A DNA stretch of 64,000 nt from Fragum whitleyi (GCA_948146395.1 OX411544.1:59077642-59141641), one strand, 5' to 3'. Counted from the first letter of the stretch, positions 1 to 11,660 are shown. The notes: generated from the letters alone by a model not told the origin. Program-made: numbers and translations.

Positions 1-39
1 TGTTTATAGGCAGTTACAACTGTTTAACACTGAGCCATC
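1..39. repeat. Fold-back MITE family 1, right arm (cut by window edge)
   Basis: The window opens inside a short palindromic repeat. The segment holds the words TAGGCAGTTACAACTG and TGAGCCAT, which form the right arm of the fold-back found complete at 4,622-4,699. Other copies lie at 1,388, 11,682 and 28,329. It has no coding potential. Confidence 0.75.
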
Positions 40-435
40 AGTATCCTAATCAAATTGGCAATTTTCAACAGCCCGCTAAATGATGAAGTTTGTGGCAGGA
101 TAGAGAATGTGGGAATGTGTGATAATGAATTAAGGAGAAAGTTCTGTTGTGATAGACAACCTTTCCAGCATTTATTGCAAAATTTATTTACAGCAAAATT
201 ATACAGCCAATCATGCAACATCTGGACAGAAATTTAAGTGTCTTGTTTTGGAAAATGACCTTTCTTATGCTGAATGTAGATTATGCCTGCTGTATATATA
301 TAGTTTGTGGACAGTATGGACTAAGATTAGCCTGCAGTCTGATCTTTACCTACACTGGCTGCTTTCTACTAAATTTTTAGCTCGGCTGTTTTGGATTAAC
401 CTTAGGTATTGCTATAGCCTTAGTGTCGTCATTGT
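40..435. other. No gene; AT-rich spacer
   Basis: I see no supported gene here. The only recognisable piece is a short family-2 fold-back remnant near 318-347 (GGACTAAGATTAG followed by CTGATCTTT). Confidence 0.5.
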
Positions 436-650
436 GCGAAAACTTTGATATTTTGTGATATCTCAACTGAAGGCATTCACTTGAAACTGGGATCATATAT
501 TCACCATCAAAATAGCAGCCTATACTTTCAAGGGGGATAATTCTATATGCACTTTTGCAAATTATGCCCCTTTTTCGACTTAGATTTTTTTTTTCAACCA
601 TCCAGCACTCAACAGCCAAACGTAGGCACCTGTAGGCTGTGCTCTTGTTG
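436..650 (-). repeat. Dispersed element H, fragment
   Basis: The reverse complement of this stretch matches 41,735-41,960 over about 200 bp. Shared words include GCCTAC, GTGCTGGATGG, TTATCCCCCTTGA and GATGGTGAATAT. On the plus strand its edge reads GCTCTTGTTG, close to the CTCTTGTTT edge of the tandem-core elements. It is non-coding, and a short reverse-strand ORF over it is incidental. Confidence 0.6.
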
Positions 651-842
651 TTGGAAGAACTAATACCATTTTGGTTGGAATGACCTTAAAATTTATTTCA
701 AATTAAGCATAAGGGATTCATATAACGGCAATTTCTCATCATTTGTGTGTATATCTTCAACTACATGTATAATGAATTGATTACTGAGCTCTCTTCACTA
801 CCTTTGTTATCCTTAGCAAACACTTATCAGGAAAATATCCTA

Positions 843-1084
843 GGCCCCGTTTTACTAAGCTTCTTATGAAAAAAATTATCGTAAGTCAAAATCACAAACC
901 GTAGCTAGTGTTTTCATTCATTGTTAGATTCTGCCTTGTAATATCTCATTTGAATTGTCTCTTGAAGACAATTCAAATGAGATGATGCATGGCAGAATTC
1001 CATATTTGGTTACGTCTGAAGAAGCAACTTTAATTTTTGACTTACACACAAAATGATTGCAAGATCTCTAGTAAAATGGGCCCC
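843..1084. mobile_element. MITE M1, copy 1
   Basis: A 240-bp non-coding element with imperfect terminal inverted repeats (GGCCCCGTTTTACTAA on the left, TAGTAAAATGGGCCCC on the right). At its centre 17-bp perfect arms (944-960 and 966-982) are separated by 5 bp. A second copy at 13,784-14,007 has the same ends and the same central palindrome at lower identity. No transposase is encoded, and the superfamily is not assignable from what I see. Confidence 0.75.
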
Positions 1085-1387
1085 ATGGTCCTTAAGTGAT
1101 CATCCAGCAATTGTAGCAAGATGCAAAATGCTGATTTGTGTGTGATTGGCCTTTTTTATTCTTTGAATAGTCTTATTAACAATATGCCAGAAAAAATAAA
1201 AATACTTAATATCATATGTAATAAAGTTCTATTTGTGTAAATATATTTACTAATGTTATAGAAAGTGATGTTATAGCGAGTGATATTTTCTTAACATTGA
1301 TTTTGATATGGTAGGGTGACATGTAATCATTGTGTTCTTTAGTGGGTTTACTAATTAACGAGCCTACTTTCAATGAGGGAGACTTAT

Positions 1388-1462
1388 ATTGATGGTTCAA
1401 TGCAAAACAGTTGTAACGTATAGGCAGATATAGGTACTTACAACTGTTTTGTGCTGAGCCAT
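1388..1462. repeat. Fold-back MITE family 1
   Basis: About 75 bp with near-palindromic halves: ATGGTTCAATGCAAAACAG on the left, CTGTTTTGTGCTGAGCCAT on the right. It is more diverged in the middle than the 4,622 copy. Confidence 0.75.
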
Positions 1463-1906
1463 GGATACGTGACCAGTCACATGAAAAGGGACCATCTTGG
1501 AACTTCCTGAAATAAATGTTAGAAAAACAGAGTGGATCAAGAACAGGCAAACAAGAGGTCTCATCTCATAAATTCTTTCACATGAAGGCACAGTCAAACC
1601 TCTCTGAAGCGAGCACCAAAGGGACATTCAAAAAGCGCTTGCTTAAGACGGGTGCTTGCTTAATACAGGTCAATTTCAGTCCAAATGGTTCATTTGGGTA
1701 CTCGGTGACTGCTTGCTTAAGACGGGTTGCTTGCTGAATACAGGTGGCCACTTAGACAGGTTTGACTGTAGATTGATTATTCTAGATTCAGAAAATTAGG
1801 TATGTGCAAAAAAGTTTCAACCCTAGTCAGTCTGCAGAGTCTGACAAGGGTTGACACTTATGCACTTCCAAGATGGTCCCTTTTTCTGTGTCGGGTCATG
1901 TATATA
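1463..1906. repeat. Fold-back element with about 43-bp inverted arms
   Basis: The arm at 1,463-1,505 (core AAAAGGGACCATCTTGGAA) is inverted at 1,861-1,905 (core TTCCAAGATGGTCCCTTTTT). The 355-bp interior carries two copies of a unit beginning GCTTGCTTAAGACGGGT, near 1,637 and 1,712. Short ORFs crossing it are chance. It abuts the fold-back at 1,388-1,462, so the two may be nested insertions. Confidence 0.6.
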
Positions 1907-2333
1907 TAGTTGTAACTATGACTATGTGTGTTAGCAGGTCTATCCGTTTGAATTTGCCTGGAGCATTACTCTTGCATTTACAGACAGAATTCCAGATGGT
2001 TTATTCATTTGTTTCCCACAATGAGAGATGTGCCATTTGAAAGATTTTTTTTCTATATCTAAATATAAAGTTCATCATAAAAATGAAGATCATATTTATG
2101 AGCAATACTTCTACATTTGATTTTGAAAATAAAATGGTACAGATGTTTCCTTGAGGTAACCTTTAACATAATTACCCTACCTTATTCAAGCTACTGTTTT
2201 CGTAACCCATAAGCAATTAAATTTTTGAATTAATCCTTTGCTGTTTAATCCCTGATTTTCATGTGCCTGTGATTTTATGATAGAGAAAATATTGTGAAAA
2301 AAGAAGAAATTGCTGCTGACAAGCAATTTCTTC
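1907..2333. other. No gene; short hairpin at its right end
   Basis: Unannotated spacer. A 12-bp inverted repeat (GAAGAAATTGCT with AGCAATTTCTTC) at about 2,304-2,335 lies immediately before the T-run that opens the next element. Confidence 0.5.
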
Positions 2334-3946
2334 TTTTTTAGCTCACCTGAGCACAAAGTGCTCAAGGTGAGCTATTGGGATCGTTGAATGTCCGTCGTCA
2401 GTCGTGCGTCGTGCGTCGTCCGTCGTCCACAATTTCTTTAAACATCTTCTCCTCCTAAACCAGTGGGCCAATCTTGATGAAACTTGGCAGGGATGTTCCT
2501 TGGGTCAAGCTCTACCAAAATTGTTCAAATAAATGAAATCCACCCTTAAGTTTCCCTTTACCCTTAACAAAAAGGGTGAAAATATGAAAATCTTTAAAAA
2601 TCTTCTTCTCTGAAACCAGAAGGCAGACAGCTTTCATATTTGGTATGTAGCATCATCTAGTGGACCTCTACCAAGTTTGTTCATATCAAGACCCTGGGGT
2701 CATATTTGGGCTTTGCCCAGGCCCAACCCTTTTTACATAGAATCAAAGAGCGAAAATCTTTAAAAATCTTCTTCTCTGTAACCAGATGGCAGACAGCTTA
2801 AATATTTGGTGTGTAGCATCACCTAGTGGGCCCCTACCAAGTTTGTTCATAACAAGACCCTTGGGTCATATTTGGGCTTTGCATGGGTGCATCCCTTTAT
2901 CTCTTATGAGCACGAAGGGTAAAAAAATGAAAATCTTCAAAAATCTTCTTCTATGAAACCAGAAGGCAGACAACTTTCATATTTGGTATGTAGCATCATC
3001 TAGTGGACCTCTACCAAGTTTGTTCATATCAAGACCCTGGGGTCATGTTTGGGCTTTGCCTGGGCCCAACCCTTTTTACATAGAATCAAAGTATGAAAAT
3101 CTTTAAAAATCTTCTTCTCTGTAACCAGATGGCAGACAGCTTTAATATTTGGTGTGTAGCATCACCTAGTGGGCGTCTTCCAAGTTTGTTCATATCAAGA
3201 CCTTTGGGTCATATTTGGGCTTTGCACAGGTGCATCCCTTTATCTCTTATGAGCGCGAAGGGTAAAAAATGAAAATCTTCAAAAATCTTCTTCTATGAAA
3301 CCAGAAGGCAGACAACTTTCATAATTGGTATGAAGCATCATCTAGTGGACCTCTACCAAGTTTGTTCATATCAAGACCCTGGGGTCATATTTGGGCTCCA
3401 TCCGGGCGCAACCCTTTTTACATAGAATCAAAGAGCGAAAATCTTTAAAAATCTTCTTTAATTGAAACCAGAGGGCACACTGCTTTCATTTTTGGTATGT
3501 AGCATCATCTTGTGGGCCCCTACCAAGTTCGCTCATATCAAGCCCATTGGGTCATATTTGGGCTCCACCCGGGTGCATCCCTTTCAGCTGATATGAGCTA
3601 TGAGCACCATGGGTAAAAATGGGAAAACCTTCAAAAATCTTCTTCTCTGAAACCAGAAGGCAGACAGCTTTCATATTTAGAATGTTGCATCATCTTATGG
3701 ACCTCTTCCAAGTTTGTTCATATCAAGACCCTGGGGTCACTTTTGGGGTCCAGCCGGGTTATCCCTTTTTACATAGAATCAAAGAGCAAAAAGGCATATC
3801 TGTCTTGCTCTTCGTCGAAAATGTTCCATGGTATTGATCTTAGGCAATAATCTTCTTTTTGACATCTGCCTATCTAATTAATGTGATATCCCAGGGGTCA
3901 TAGAGACTCAGGTGAGCGATCTAGGACCATCTTGGTCCTCTTGTTT
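2334..3946 (+). mobile_element. Tandem-core element A, copy 1
   Basis: A non-coding element of about 1.6 kb. The 5' end is TTTTTTA followed by a fold-back (AGCTCACCT pairs with AGGTGAGCT, enclosing GAGCAC AAA GTGCTC). Next comes a GTC/GTCC-rich microsatellite (about 2,390-2,428), then seven diverged tandem units. Counting the word GCAGACA or its variant gives starts at 2,623, 2,789, 2,966, 3,132, 3,308, 3,475 and 3,660, so the spacing alternates near 166 and 177. The 3' end is a hairpin AGGACCA TCT TGGTCCT followed by CTTGTTT. The organisation resembles pearl/CvA elements of bivalves and Helentron-associated INEs, but no protein is encoded and the mobilising enzyme is unknown. Confidence 0.75.
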
Positions 3947-4165
3947 ACACTATTTTCTTCCCTACAGAATGGTTATTTTTCAAATTGAATCCACTTTAAA
4001 TTTTCGTCTGCAAAACCTTTGAATTTGGACAGGTCCAAAAAACTGTAAAACAGGAAAGTGTTAAGGTAGGTTGACCATCTTTTTTATAAGGGAGGGAATT
4101 TACTAATAAAGCTTATAACTGGTTTGAATGCATATGCCAAACTTCTCCATCACTTGAGTTTCTAC
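3947..4165. other. No gene
   Basis: A spacer between element A and the GGACAAGT repeat. Nothing recognisable is seen. Confidence 0.4.
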
Positions 4166-4345
4166 CTGCAGACAAGCTTACTTTTCTATGCCACTTGTTT
4201 GTGGACAAGTTAATACTAGAGCAGCATTTTCTTCTTTAAAACAATGTTTTCTCAAAATTAACATATTTTCTTTTTTTGGACAAGTTTGCTTAGATCTAGG
4301 ACAAGTAGAATACCATCTTTTACTTGTCCAAGGACAAGAAGAGAA
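4166..4345. repeat. GGACAAGT-rich dispersed repeat, copy 1
   Basis: The words ACTTGTCC and GGACAAGT occur repeatedly on both strands, as they do at 12,945-13,275. Overlapping 66-67 residue ORFs on both strands follow from this symmetry and are not genes. Confidence 0.45.
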
Positions 4346-4621
4346 AACCGTGATTAACCTCAACGCCAATCCAACAACCAATTGCTGAGACTTGGCCCTG
4401 CCATATCAAAACTTATTGAGAAAATGCTCTGAATGAAACTTATTTATAAATAGACACACAAGTTTTTAGTGTTTAATAATAATATTTGACTTCTATACAT
4501 AAATGAATGTTACCTTCTTATATTACAGTGTTATTTTCTTGCACTTAGCACAGGTAAATAAACATTTATGTCTACTATTATGTTGTTTCATACTTTTCTA
4601 ACCAAATCACTGTAGCTGATA

Positions 4622-4699
4622 TATTGATGGCTCAGTGCAAAATATTTGTAACTGCCTATAAATGTATAGGCAGTTACAACTGATTTGCACTAAGCCATC
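4622..4699. repeat. Fold-back MITE family 1, best copy
   Basis: This is the most symmetrical copy. ATGGCTCAGTGCAAA opens it, GTAACTGCCTATA and TATAGGCAGTTAC meet at the centre, and TTTGCACTAAGCCAT closes it. It is about 75 bp with almost no loop and could extrude as a cruciform. Related copies: 1-39, 1,388-1,462, 11,682-11,751 and 28,329-28,387. Confidence 0.8.
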
Positions 4700-4964
4700 C
4701 AAATATATTGGATGTTTCTCTGGTCCATTCTTATTTCTTACAGACTGTCGTAAATATCCTAAGATAAATAACATACAAAAGGTAGATAATAATTGTTGTA
4801 AAATTCTAAGATGTAGGAACCAAAACAGGTTAGTTGTCTAAATGAGTCAAATGTGAAATGCAAACATTATACATCCTGATGAAATTGCTCCCACAGGAGC
4901 AGCCAAGCCTTGCGTACCTCAGTAGTAATGTAGTATAGAACTCAGGGCTCTTGTTTGACCTATG

Positions 4965-5215
4965 CTGCCGTCAAAGCACAGTTGGTAGCGCGTCAGACTG
5001 GCATTCAAGAGATTCCAGGTTTAATCCCGGATTTGAGCAACTAATTGGCTCTCACCAATGGGTTGATAATCCTAGACATATGTCAGCTGGAGGAAAGGAT
5101 GTGATGGTATAACTGGTGAGTGAAATACTAGGAATCCATTATTAGGTGCTCCAGCCTCTGCGATATAACTTTAAAAATGTTGAAAGAGGCATAAAACTCC
5201 AATCAATTGTTTTTG
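4965..5215 (+). mobile_element. tRNA-derived SINE
   Basis: The head resembles a degenerate tRNA. An A-box-like stretch (CAGTTGGTAGCGCGTC near 4,979) and a B-box-like stretch (AGGTTTAATCCC near 5,017) lie about 38 bp apart. The body contains CTCACCAATGGGTTGAT and the tail TTGAAAGAGGCATAAAACTCC, matching related copies at 38.8, 39.4, 41.3, 51.6, 51.9 and possibly 48.6 kb. The cloverleaf does not fold cleanly, so this is not a functional tRNA. It may belong to the RUDI/Deu-type SINEs of bivalves; that is from memory and unchecked. Confidence 0.65.
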
Positions 5216-5341
5216 ACCCTTAAATGAGGGATTTGACCCTCAAACAATATATTTTGACCAGTAGAAATTTCTTCCTAGGGGGTCATTTTGAACCCCTTAT
5301 TAGAAATTTCTTGGGGTCCAAACTTGGTTTAATGACTCAAA

Positions 5342-6569
5342 TTTTTAGCTCACCTGAGCACGAAGTGCTCAAGGTGAGCTATCTGGATCGTAGAATGTCT
5401 GTCGTCCGTCGTCCACAATTTCTTTAAACATCTTCTCCTCCTAACCCAGTGGGCCAATCTTGATGAAACTTGGCAGGGATGATCCTTGGGTCAAGCTTTA
5501 CCAAAGTTGTTACAATAAATGAAATCCACCCTTAACCTTCCCTTTACCCTTAACAAAAAGGATGAAAATATGAAAATCTTTAAAAATCTTCAGACGGCAG
5601 ACAGCTTTCATATTTGGTATCTAGCATCAATAGTGGACCTCTACCAAGTTTGTTCATATCAAGACCCTGGGGTCATATTTAGGCTTTGCCCGGGCCCAAT
5701 CCTTTTTACATAGAATCGAAGAGTGAAAATCTTTAAAAATTTTCTTCTCTGAAACCAGATGGCAGACAGCTTTAATATTTGGTGAGTAGCATCACCTAGT
5801 GGGCCTCTACCAAGTTTGTTCATATCAAGACCCTTGGGTCGAATTTTGGCTTTGCACGGGTGCATCCCTTTATCTCTTATGAGCACGAAGGGTAAGAAAA
5901 CGAAAATCTTCAAAAATCTTCTTCTATGAAACAGATGGCAGACAGCTTTCATATTTGGTATGTAGCATCATCTAGTGGACCTCTACCAAGTTTGTTCATA
6001 TCAAGACCCTAGGATCATATTTGGGCTCCACCCGGGCGCAACCCTTTTTACATAGAATCAAAGAGCGAAAATCTTTTAAAATCTTCTTTAATTGAAACCA
6101 GAGGACACACTGTCTTCATTTTTGGTATGTAGCATCATCTAGTGGGTCCCTACCATGTTTGTTCATATCAAGACCCTTGGGTCATATTTGGGCTCCACCC
6201 GGGCGCATCCCTTTCAGCTCATCTGAGCATGATGGGTGAAAATAGGAAAACCTTCAAAAATCTTCTTCTCTGAAACCAGAAGGTAGACAGCTTTCATATT
6301 TAGTATGTAGCATCATCTTATGGAACTCTTTTAAGTTTGTTCATATCAAGACCCTGGGGTCACATTTTGGGTCCAGCCGGGTGCATCCCTTTTTACATAG
6401 AATCAAAGAGCAAAAAGGCATATCTGTCTTGCTTGTAGCTGAAAACGTGCCATGATATTGATTTAGGCAATTATCTTCTTTTTGACATCTGCCTATCTCA
6501 TTAATGTGATGTCCCAGGGGTTAAAGAGACTCAGGTGAGTGATCTAGGACCATCTTGGTCCTCTTGTTA
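5342..6569 (+). mobile_element. Tandem-core element A, copy 2
   Basis: It has the same ends as the copy at 2,334: T-run, AGCTCACCT...AGGTGAGCT fold-back enclosing GAGCAC GAA GTGCTC, a short GTCC microsatellite, tandem core units, and the terminal hairpin AGGACCA TCT TGGTCCT with CTTGTT. It has fewer core units than copy 1, so copy number varies between insertions. The 97-residue reverse-strand ORF across it comes from the repeat. Confidence 0.75.
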
Positions 6570-6591
6570 TGATGTATCTTCCAAACTTACT

Positions 6592-7140
6592 TTTTTATGC
6601 CCCCGTATCAAAAGATCGGGGGCATATTGTTTAACCATGTCCATCCTTTTGTCTGTCTTAACTTAACATTGCCAATATCTTTAAGCCTATTCAAGGCTCA
6701 TATTTGGCATGATGATAGATCTCAATGATCCACATCTGCTGGTACCAAAGTCAAATCATGTGACAAGGTCAATGTCATCTGTAAAGGTCAATTTCAAATA
6801 TCACAAAAACTTAACTTAACCAAAAGACTTAACATTGCCAATATCCTCAAGCCTTTTCAAGATACAAGGCCCATATTTGGCATGATGATGGATCTCAATG
6901 ATCAGCATCACCTGGTTCTTAAGTTAAGGTGATGTGTCACGGTCAAGGTTATCTGTCACGGTCAAATTTCTTTAAAGCATAACCCAAAAACTTTCATTGT
7001 TCAGTTTAATCAAGCTTAATATAGATGCCCTATCTCATAGTTGGCATGTAGCTATCAAGGTCAAGGTCATGCTAGAGGGTCAAGGTCAACATTTTGAGAA
7101 AAAAATGCTGTTATGGGGACAAACACATCTTGTTTACTAT
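6592..7140 (+). mobile_element. Hairpin-headed element D
   Basis: It opens with TTTTTTA and the hairpin TGCCCCCG...CGGGGGCA (about 6,599-6,626). GTCTGTC follows, then two diverged units containing CTTAACATTGCCAATAT and CATATTTGGCATGATGAT, about 180 bp apart. The end reads ATGGGGACAAACACATCTTGTTT. It is non-coding. The 5' layout matches elements A and B although the stem sequence differs. Confidence 0.55.
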
Positions 7141-7835
7141 TTGAATTGTATAACTTACTTCATCTCCTCAGAAAATAATGGATGAATTTCAGCAGACTTC
7201 ACAGGAATGATCCTTGGGTGACCCTCTTTCAAAGTTGTTCAAGAAATTTTGATCCAATGAAAAACTTGGATTTTATGGGTGTGGCTTATTTCAAAATGTG
7301 GTTAAAAGTGAGTTTTCTCAGATTTCTCAGAATGATACCAATTATATTTTACATGAATGATCCTTGGGTGACCCTTTATCAGTCTACCAAAAGTTATTGT
7401 GTTCGGATGAAAAATAAGTATTTTATTGGCGGAAGTCATTTCTCTAAATTTTTTTTTGTTGAAACTTTGAACATCATTTTCTCAGAATGAAACTGATGGA
7501 TATCAACCAAATTTCACTGCAATGATCATGCAGTGACCCTTTATCTGTATATCAAAATTTATTGTGATTGAACAAAAAATATATTTATTTTTATGGACAG
7601 AGGTCATTTCTCTATATGTTATAAAGTTGAAAGTTTGAAAATCATTTTCTCAAAACATAACAGATGGATATCAATCAAACTTCATTGGTATGAACCTTTC
7701 GGTGACCTATTATCATGCAGCCAAAAATTATTGTGATTGGATTAAAAATATGTCTTTTATTGGCAGAGGTCATTTCTCTTAATCTTACATATTGGAAACT
7801 TTGAAAACCATTTTCAACAACAGTAGATCCAAAAA
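7141..7835 (+). repeat. Tandem array E, left part
   Basis: Diverged units of about 150-160 bp share ATTTTCTCAGAATG, AATGATCCTTGGGTGACCC and GTCATTTCTCT. The same units resume at about 9,230, so the array is split by the DNA between 7,836 and 9,230. Plus-strand ORFs of 60-100 residues over it are repeat-derived. Confidence 0.6.
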
Positions 7836-7867
7836 ATATCTAACAAGTGCATGTCGTATTGCGATGC

Positions 7868-9160
7868 AATACAGGAGTCCCCCACCGGATAACAAAAAAT
7901 CCTTTCTTATAATATATCTCCTACTTACTAGATCTATAACTGTATACAAAATTTGAAGTTGCTAGCGCATTAGGTTTTGAACAAAATGTCCCAAACAAAA
8001 ATATAAGAGTAAAAACAACCAATGGCAAAAACTCCAAAAGTGGGCGGAGAAGAATGATTCTTGTACATGCCACTTGTCCTCAATGAGATCTATAAGTGTA
8101 CCAAGTTTGAAGTTGCTAGCACTGATGGCTCAGGAGATATGGTCCGGACAAAAATGTCAGGATAAAAAACAACAACGGACAAAAACTAAAGAAGTGGATG
8201 TGGCAGAGTAACAGTTCTTGTGCATTATACTTCTTCTCAATGAAGATCTACCAGTGTACAAAGTTTGAAGTTGCTAGGGCTTATGGTTTAGGAGATAAGT
8301 ACAGGAAAAAAATGGAAGGATAGAAACAACAAAGGGCAATAACTCAAAAAGTGGACATGGCAGAGTGACAGTTCTTATACATGACACTTGTCCTCAATGA
8401 TATCTATAAGTGTAGCAAGTTTGAAGTTTCTTGCACTTACGGTTTAGAAGATATGTTCCGGACAAAAATGAAAAGGTAAAAAACGAGAAAGGGCAATAAC
8501 TCAAAAAGTGAATGTGGCAGAGTTATGGATCTTGAACATGACATTTCTCCTCAATGAGATCTATAAGTGTACCAAGTTTGAAGTTACTAGCACACATAGT
8601 TTAGGAGATATGTTCCGGACAAGAATGTAAGGGTTAAAACAACCAAGGGCAAAAACTCAAAAAAAGGGCGTGGCAGAGTAACGGTTCTTGAGATTGACAC
8701 TTCTCCTCAATGAGATCTATAAGTGTACCAAGTTTGAAGTTACTAGCACACAAAGTTAAGGAGATATGTTCGGACAAGAATGTAAGGGTAAAAAAAACCA
8801 AAGGGCAATTACTCAAAAAGTGGGTGTGGCAGAGTAACGGTTCTTGAACATGACACTTCTCCTCAATGAGATCTATAAGTGTACCAAGTTTGAAGTTACT
8901 AGCACACACAGTTTAGGAGATATGTTTCGGACAAGAATGTAAGGGTAAAAAAACAAAGGGCAATAACTCAAAAAGTGGGTGTGGCAGAGTAACGGTTCTT
9001 GAACATGACACTTCTCCTCAATGAGATCTATAAGTGTACCAAGTTTGAAGTTGCTAGCACACATAGTTTAGAAGATATAGCCTGGACAAAAGTGTGACGG
9101 ACAGACGGACCGAATCGAGCAAACCTATTGTCCCCCAACCGGTAACCGGTGGGGGACTAA
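7868..9160. mobile_element. Element F with eight 156-bp core units and inverted ends
   Basis: The ends are inverted: AGTCCCCCACCGG at the left and CCGGTGGGGGACT at the right. Just outside the left end lies a GTATTGCGATGCAATAC palindrome. Inside, the word GAAGTT recurs at 7,955, 8,109, 8,267, 8,423, 8,580, 8,736, 8,892 and 9,047, a period of about 156. Just before the right end is an ACGG-rich stretch (about 9,097-9,110). Inverted ends, a roughly 160-bp core and ACGG repeats match the pearl description in bivalves. Since 156 is divisible by 3, the array carries long reverse-strand ORFs (8,634-9,064) that are not genes. Confidence 0.7.
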
Positions 9161-9790
9161 AAATCTTATCAAAACTGATTTGCTTTTACAAGAATTTTAA
9201 GCCTGTGGAGCCACTCAAGTCAATCATGGCTTTCTAGTTCTCTATGTTATATAGTGGAAACATTGAAAATCATTTTCTCAGAATGTAACCAATGGGTGTC
9301 ATCCAAATTTCACTGGAATGATACTTGAGTGACCCTTTATCAGTCTACTAAAAACTATTGTGATCAGATGAAAAATAAATATTTTATGGGCAGAGGTCAT
9401 TTCTCTCTATGTTATATAGTTGAAACTTTGAAAATCATTTTCTCAGAATGTAAATGATGGATATCAAGCAAATTTCTATCGAATGATCCTTAAGAGATCC
9501 TCAATCAGTCTACTAAAAATTATTGTGATCAGATGAAAAATAGGTATTTTATGGGGGGGGGGGTCATTTTTCTATATGTTATATTGTTGAAACTTTGAAA
9601 ATCATTTCTCAGAATGTAACTGATGGATATCAACCAAATTTCACTGACTGGAATGACCATTAAGTGACCCTTTATCTGTCTATCAAAATTTATTGTAATT
9701 GAACAGAAATTAATATCTTTTTATGGACGGAGGAGTAACTACTGAATTGATGGGAGATGTCTTAAAAGGTCTGTCTTTCAAAACTTTATT
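9161..9790 (+). repeat. Tandem array E, right part
   Basis: After about 70 bp of unrelated sequence, the units of array E resume (ATTTTCTCAGAATGTAAC, TTATGGGCAGAGGTCATT). A G-run near 9,555-9,565 marks a homopurine slip site. Confidence 0.55.
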
Positions 9791-10068
9791 GTGATCAGTG
9801 TTTGTTTTAAGTTTCTATAGAAAAGAACTGAAAGAGAAGCTGTTGTATATGTGTACAGAGTAAGTGAGTTCAAGGGGAGATAATTCTTGATCAAGTAGGA
9901 ATAGAGACTTCAAAACTGTGTCTTCAATTTGATCAATGTTTGTATGAAGTTTCAATAGTGTTAAAGCAAAACTGAAGGAGAAGTTCACAATACAAATTGG
10001 TGGTATTTTGTATCCAGATGGACAGACAGGCTTATTCCAGTATACCACAGAAAAAAAATTGTTTGGCA

Positions 10069-10233
10069 TTAAGGTAGTGGACCCGTAATAGTTTCACAGT
10101 GTTTCTTGAGTAATGAACTTCAACAGTGTCAACCGAGGTTTCCTAATGATTTTCATTAGGAAACCTCGGTCAACATTGTGAAAGTTCATGAGAGCCGAAA
10201 TGTTGCGGATCTATTAAGGTTCCACTACCTTAA
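10069..10233. mobile_element. Palindromic MITE M2 with TTAA ends, copy 1
   Basis: The terminal inverted repeats read TTAAGGTAGTGGA on the left and TCCACTACCTTAA on the right, with further matching inside. The centre is a long hairpin whose arms contain CCGAGGTTTCCTAATGA and its complement. TTAA at both edges is compatible with a TTAA-targeting (piggyBac-like) element, but may simply belong to the repeat. A second copy is at 39,068-39,216. Confidence 0.75.
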
Positions 10234-10502
10234 ATCCACTAATGTCAAGGTTACATGATATTAAGGTCGCACAAGTATGTTGGAGGCAGGGGAAGCACTT
10301 TTGTTTATCAATTACATCTAGTTATCTGGAAAAGCAATAACTTAAGAAAGACAAGGTATGAATAAAGTTTTAATTTCTAAGTACTTTGGTTAAAATAATA
10401 AAGTGAAAATCTACACAATGATGATAAACATTTTCTTACAATGATAAACAATATTTCACGATAGTACATGTACACTGAGAACATTGCACTATATTTTGGT
10501 CA
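10234..10502. other. No gene
   Basis: Unannotated AT-rich spacer. Confidence 0.4.
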
Positions 10503-11660
10503 AACAAGAGGGCCGTTGGCCCTGGGTCGCTCACCTGAGAAAAAAGCTTCATTACGGTAGGTATGTCCATGCAACCACAGAAAAAAGAGATTTTCACTTA
10601 TTCAATCAGATAACATTTGAAATAATTCCCCCCCCCCCCCCCTGCTCCTCCCCTTGTCATTATTTATTTAAGCTTTTTTCATAGAAGGTCTGTGATCAGC
10701 AAATCTATGCCAGATATACAGGCTGAGTCTGAGACTTTTAAAGTTATCTTTAATGAGTTGAATAATCCATGTCAAATATAAAGGCTGTAGGGATTCAAAA
10801 TTTTCAACAAAGCACTCCCCCTCCCCCAAGATGCTCTGCACTTGGTGAATCTACAGTCATGATTTTAGATAATTCAATTAATGTCCATATGCTGATCATC
10901 CATACCAATTTTCAAGTCTGTAGGACTCTTGGTTCATTAGAAGAAGTTTAAATATTTCAAAAATGATCCAAAGTACTACCCCCTCCCCAAGACACTCAGC
11001 ACCTGGTTACCCAACAGTTCTGATTTTAGCTATTTTTATTAATGTCCATATATTGATCACCCATAAAAATTTTCAAGTCTGTAGGGTTCCTGATCCAGAA
11101 GAAGAATAAGGTTAAAGATTTCAAAATTGATCCAAAGTACTACCCCCTCCCCCCTAATGCTCCGCATCTGGCGACCCTACATTCATGATTTTAGCTATTT
11201 TATTTTAGATCCATATGCTTATCATCCATGCCAATATTGAAGTCTATAGGGCTCCTGGTTCATTAGAAGATGAAGGTTAAAGTTACAAAATTTTCACATA
11301 AGTACTACCCCCTCCCCCCTGGTGCCCTGCACCTGGTGGCATTACAGTCATGATTTTAGCTATTTTTATTAAGGTCTATGAGCTAATCCTTCATGCCAAT
11401 TTTCAAGTCTGTAGGGCTTGTGGTTCAGAAGAAGAAGAAGGTTAAAGATTACAAAATTTTCACAAAAGTACTACCCTCTCCCCCCTGATGCTCCGCACCT
11501 GGTGAATCTACAGTCAAGATTTTAGCTATTTATATAAAGGTCCATATGCTGATCATCCATGCCAAAATTCAAATCTGTCAGGCTCCTGGTTCAGAAGAAG
11601 ATGAAGGTAAAAGAGTTAATTGGCCCAGTAGTTTAGGAGGAGATGTCGTTTAAAGAAATT
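10503..11660 (-). mobile_element. Tandem-core element C
   Basis: Read on the minus strand, the element ends in a hairpin AGGGCC AAC GGCCCT followed by CTTGTTTG. It contains about five to six core units of roughly 175 bp. On the plus strand each unit carries CTACCCCCTCCCCC, CATGATTTTAGCTATTT and TTTTCAAGTCTGTAGGG. The inner edge holds the module ACATCTCCTCCTAAAC that is also in elements A and B. A run of about 16 C at about 10,628 makes spurious proline runs in short ORFs. Confidence 0.65.

Noticed and set aside
8634..9064. Two long reverse-strand ORFs with a repeated peptide (CASNFKLGTLIDLIEEKC)
   Set aside because: They arise because the 156-bp tandem period is divisible by 3. The same DNA is non-coding in diverged units.
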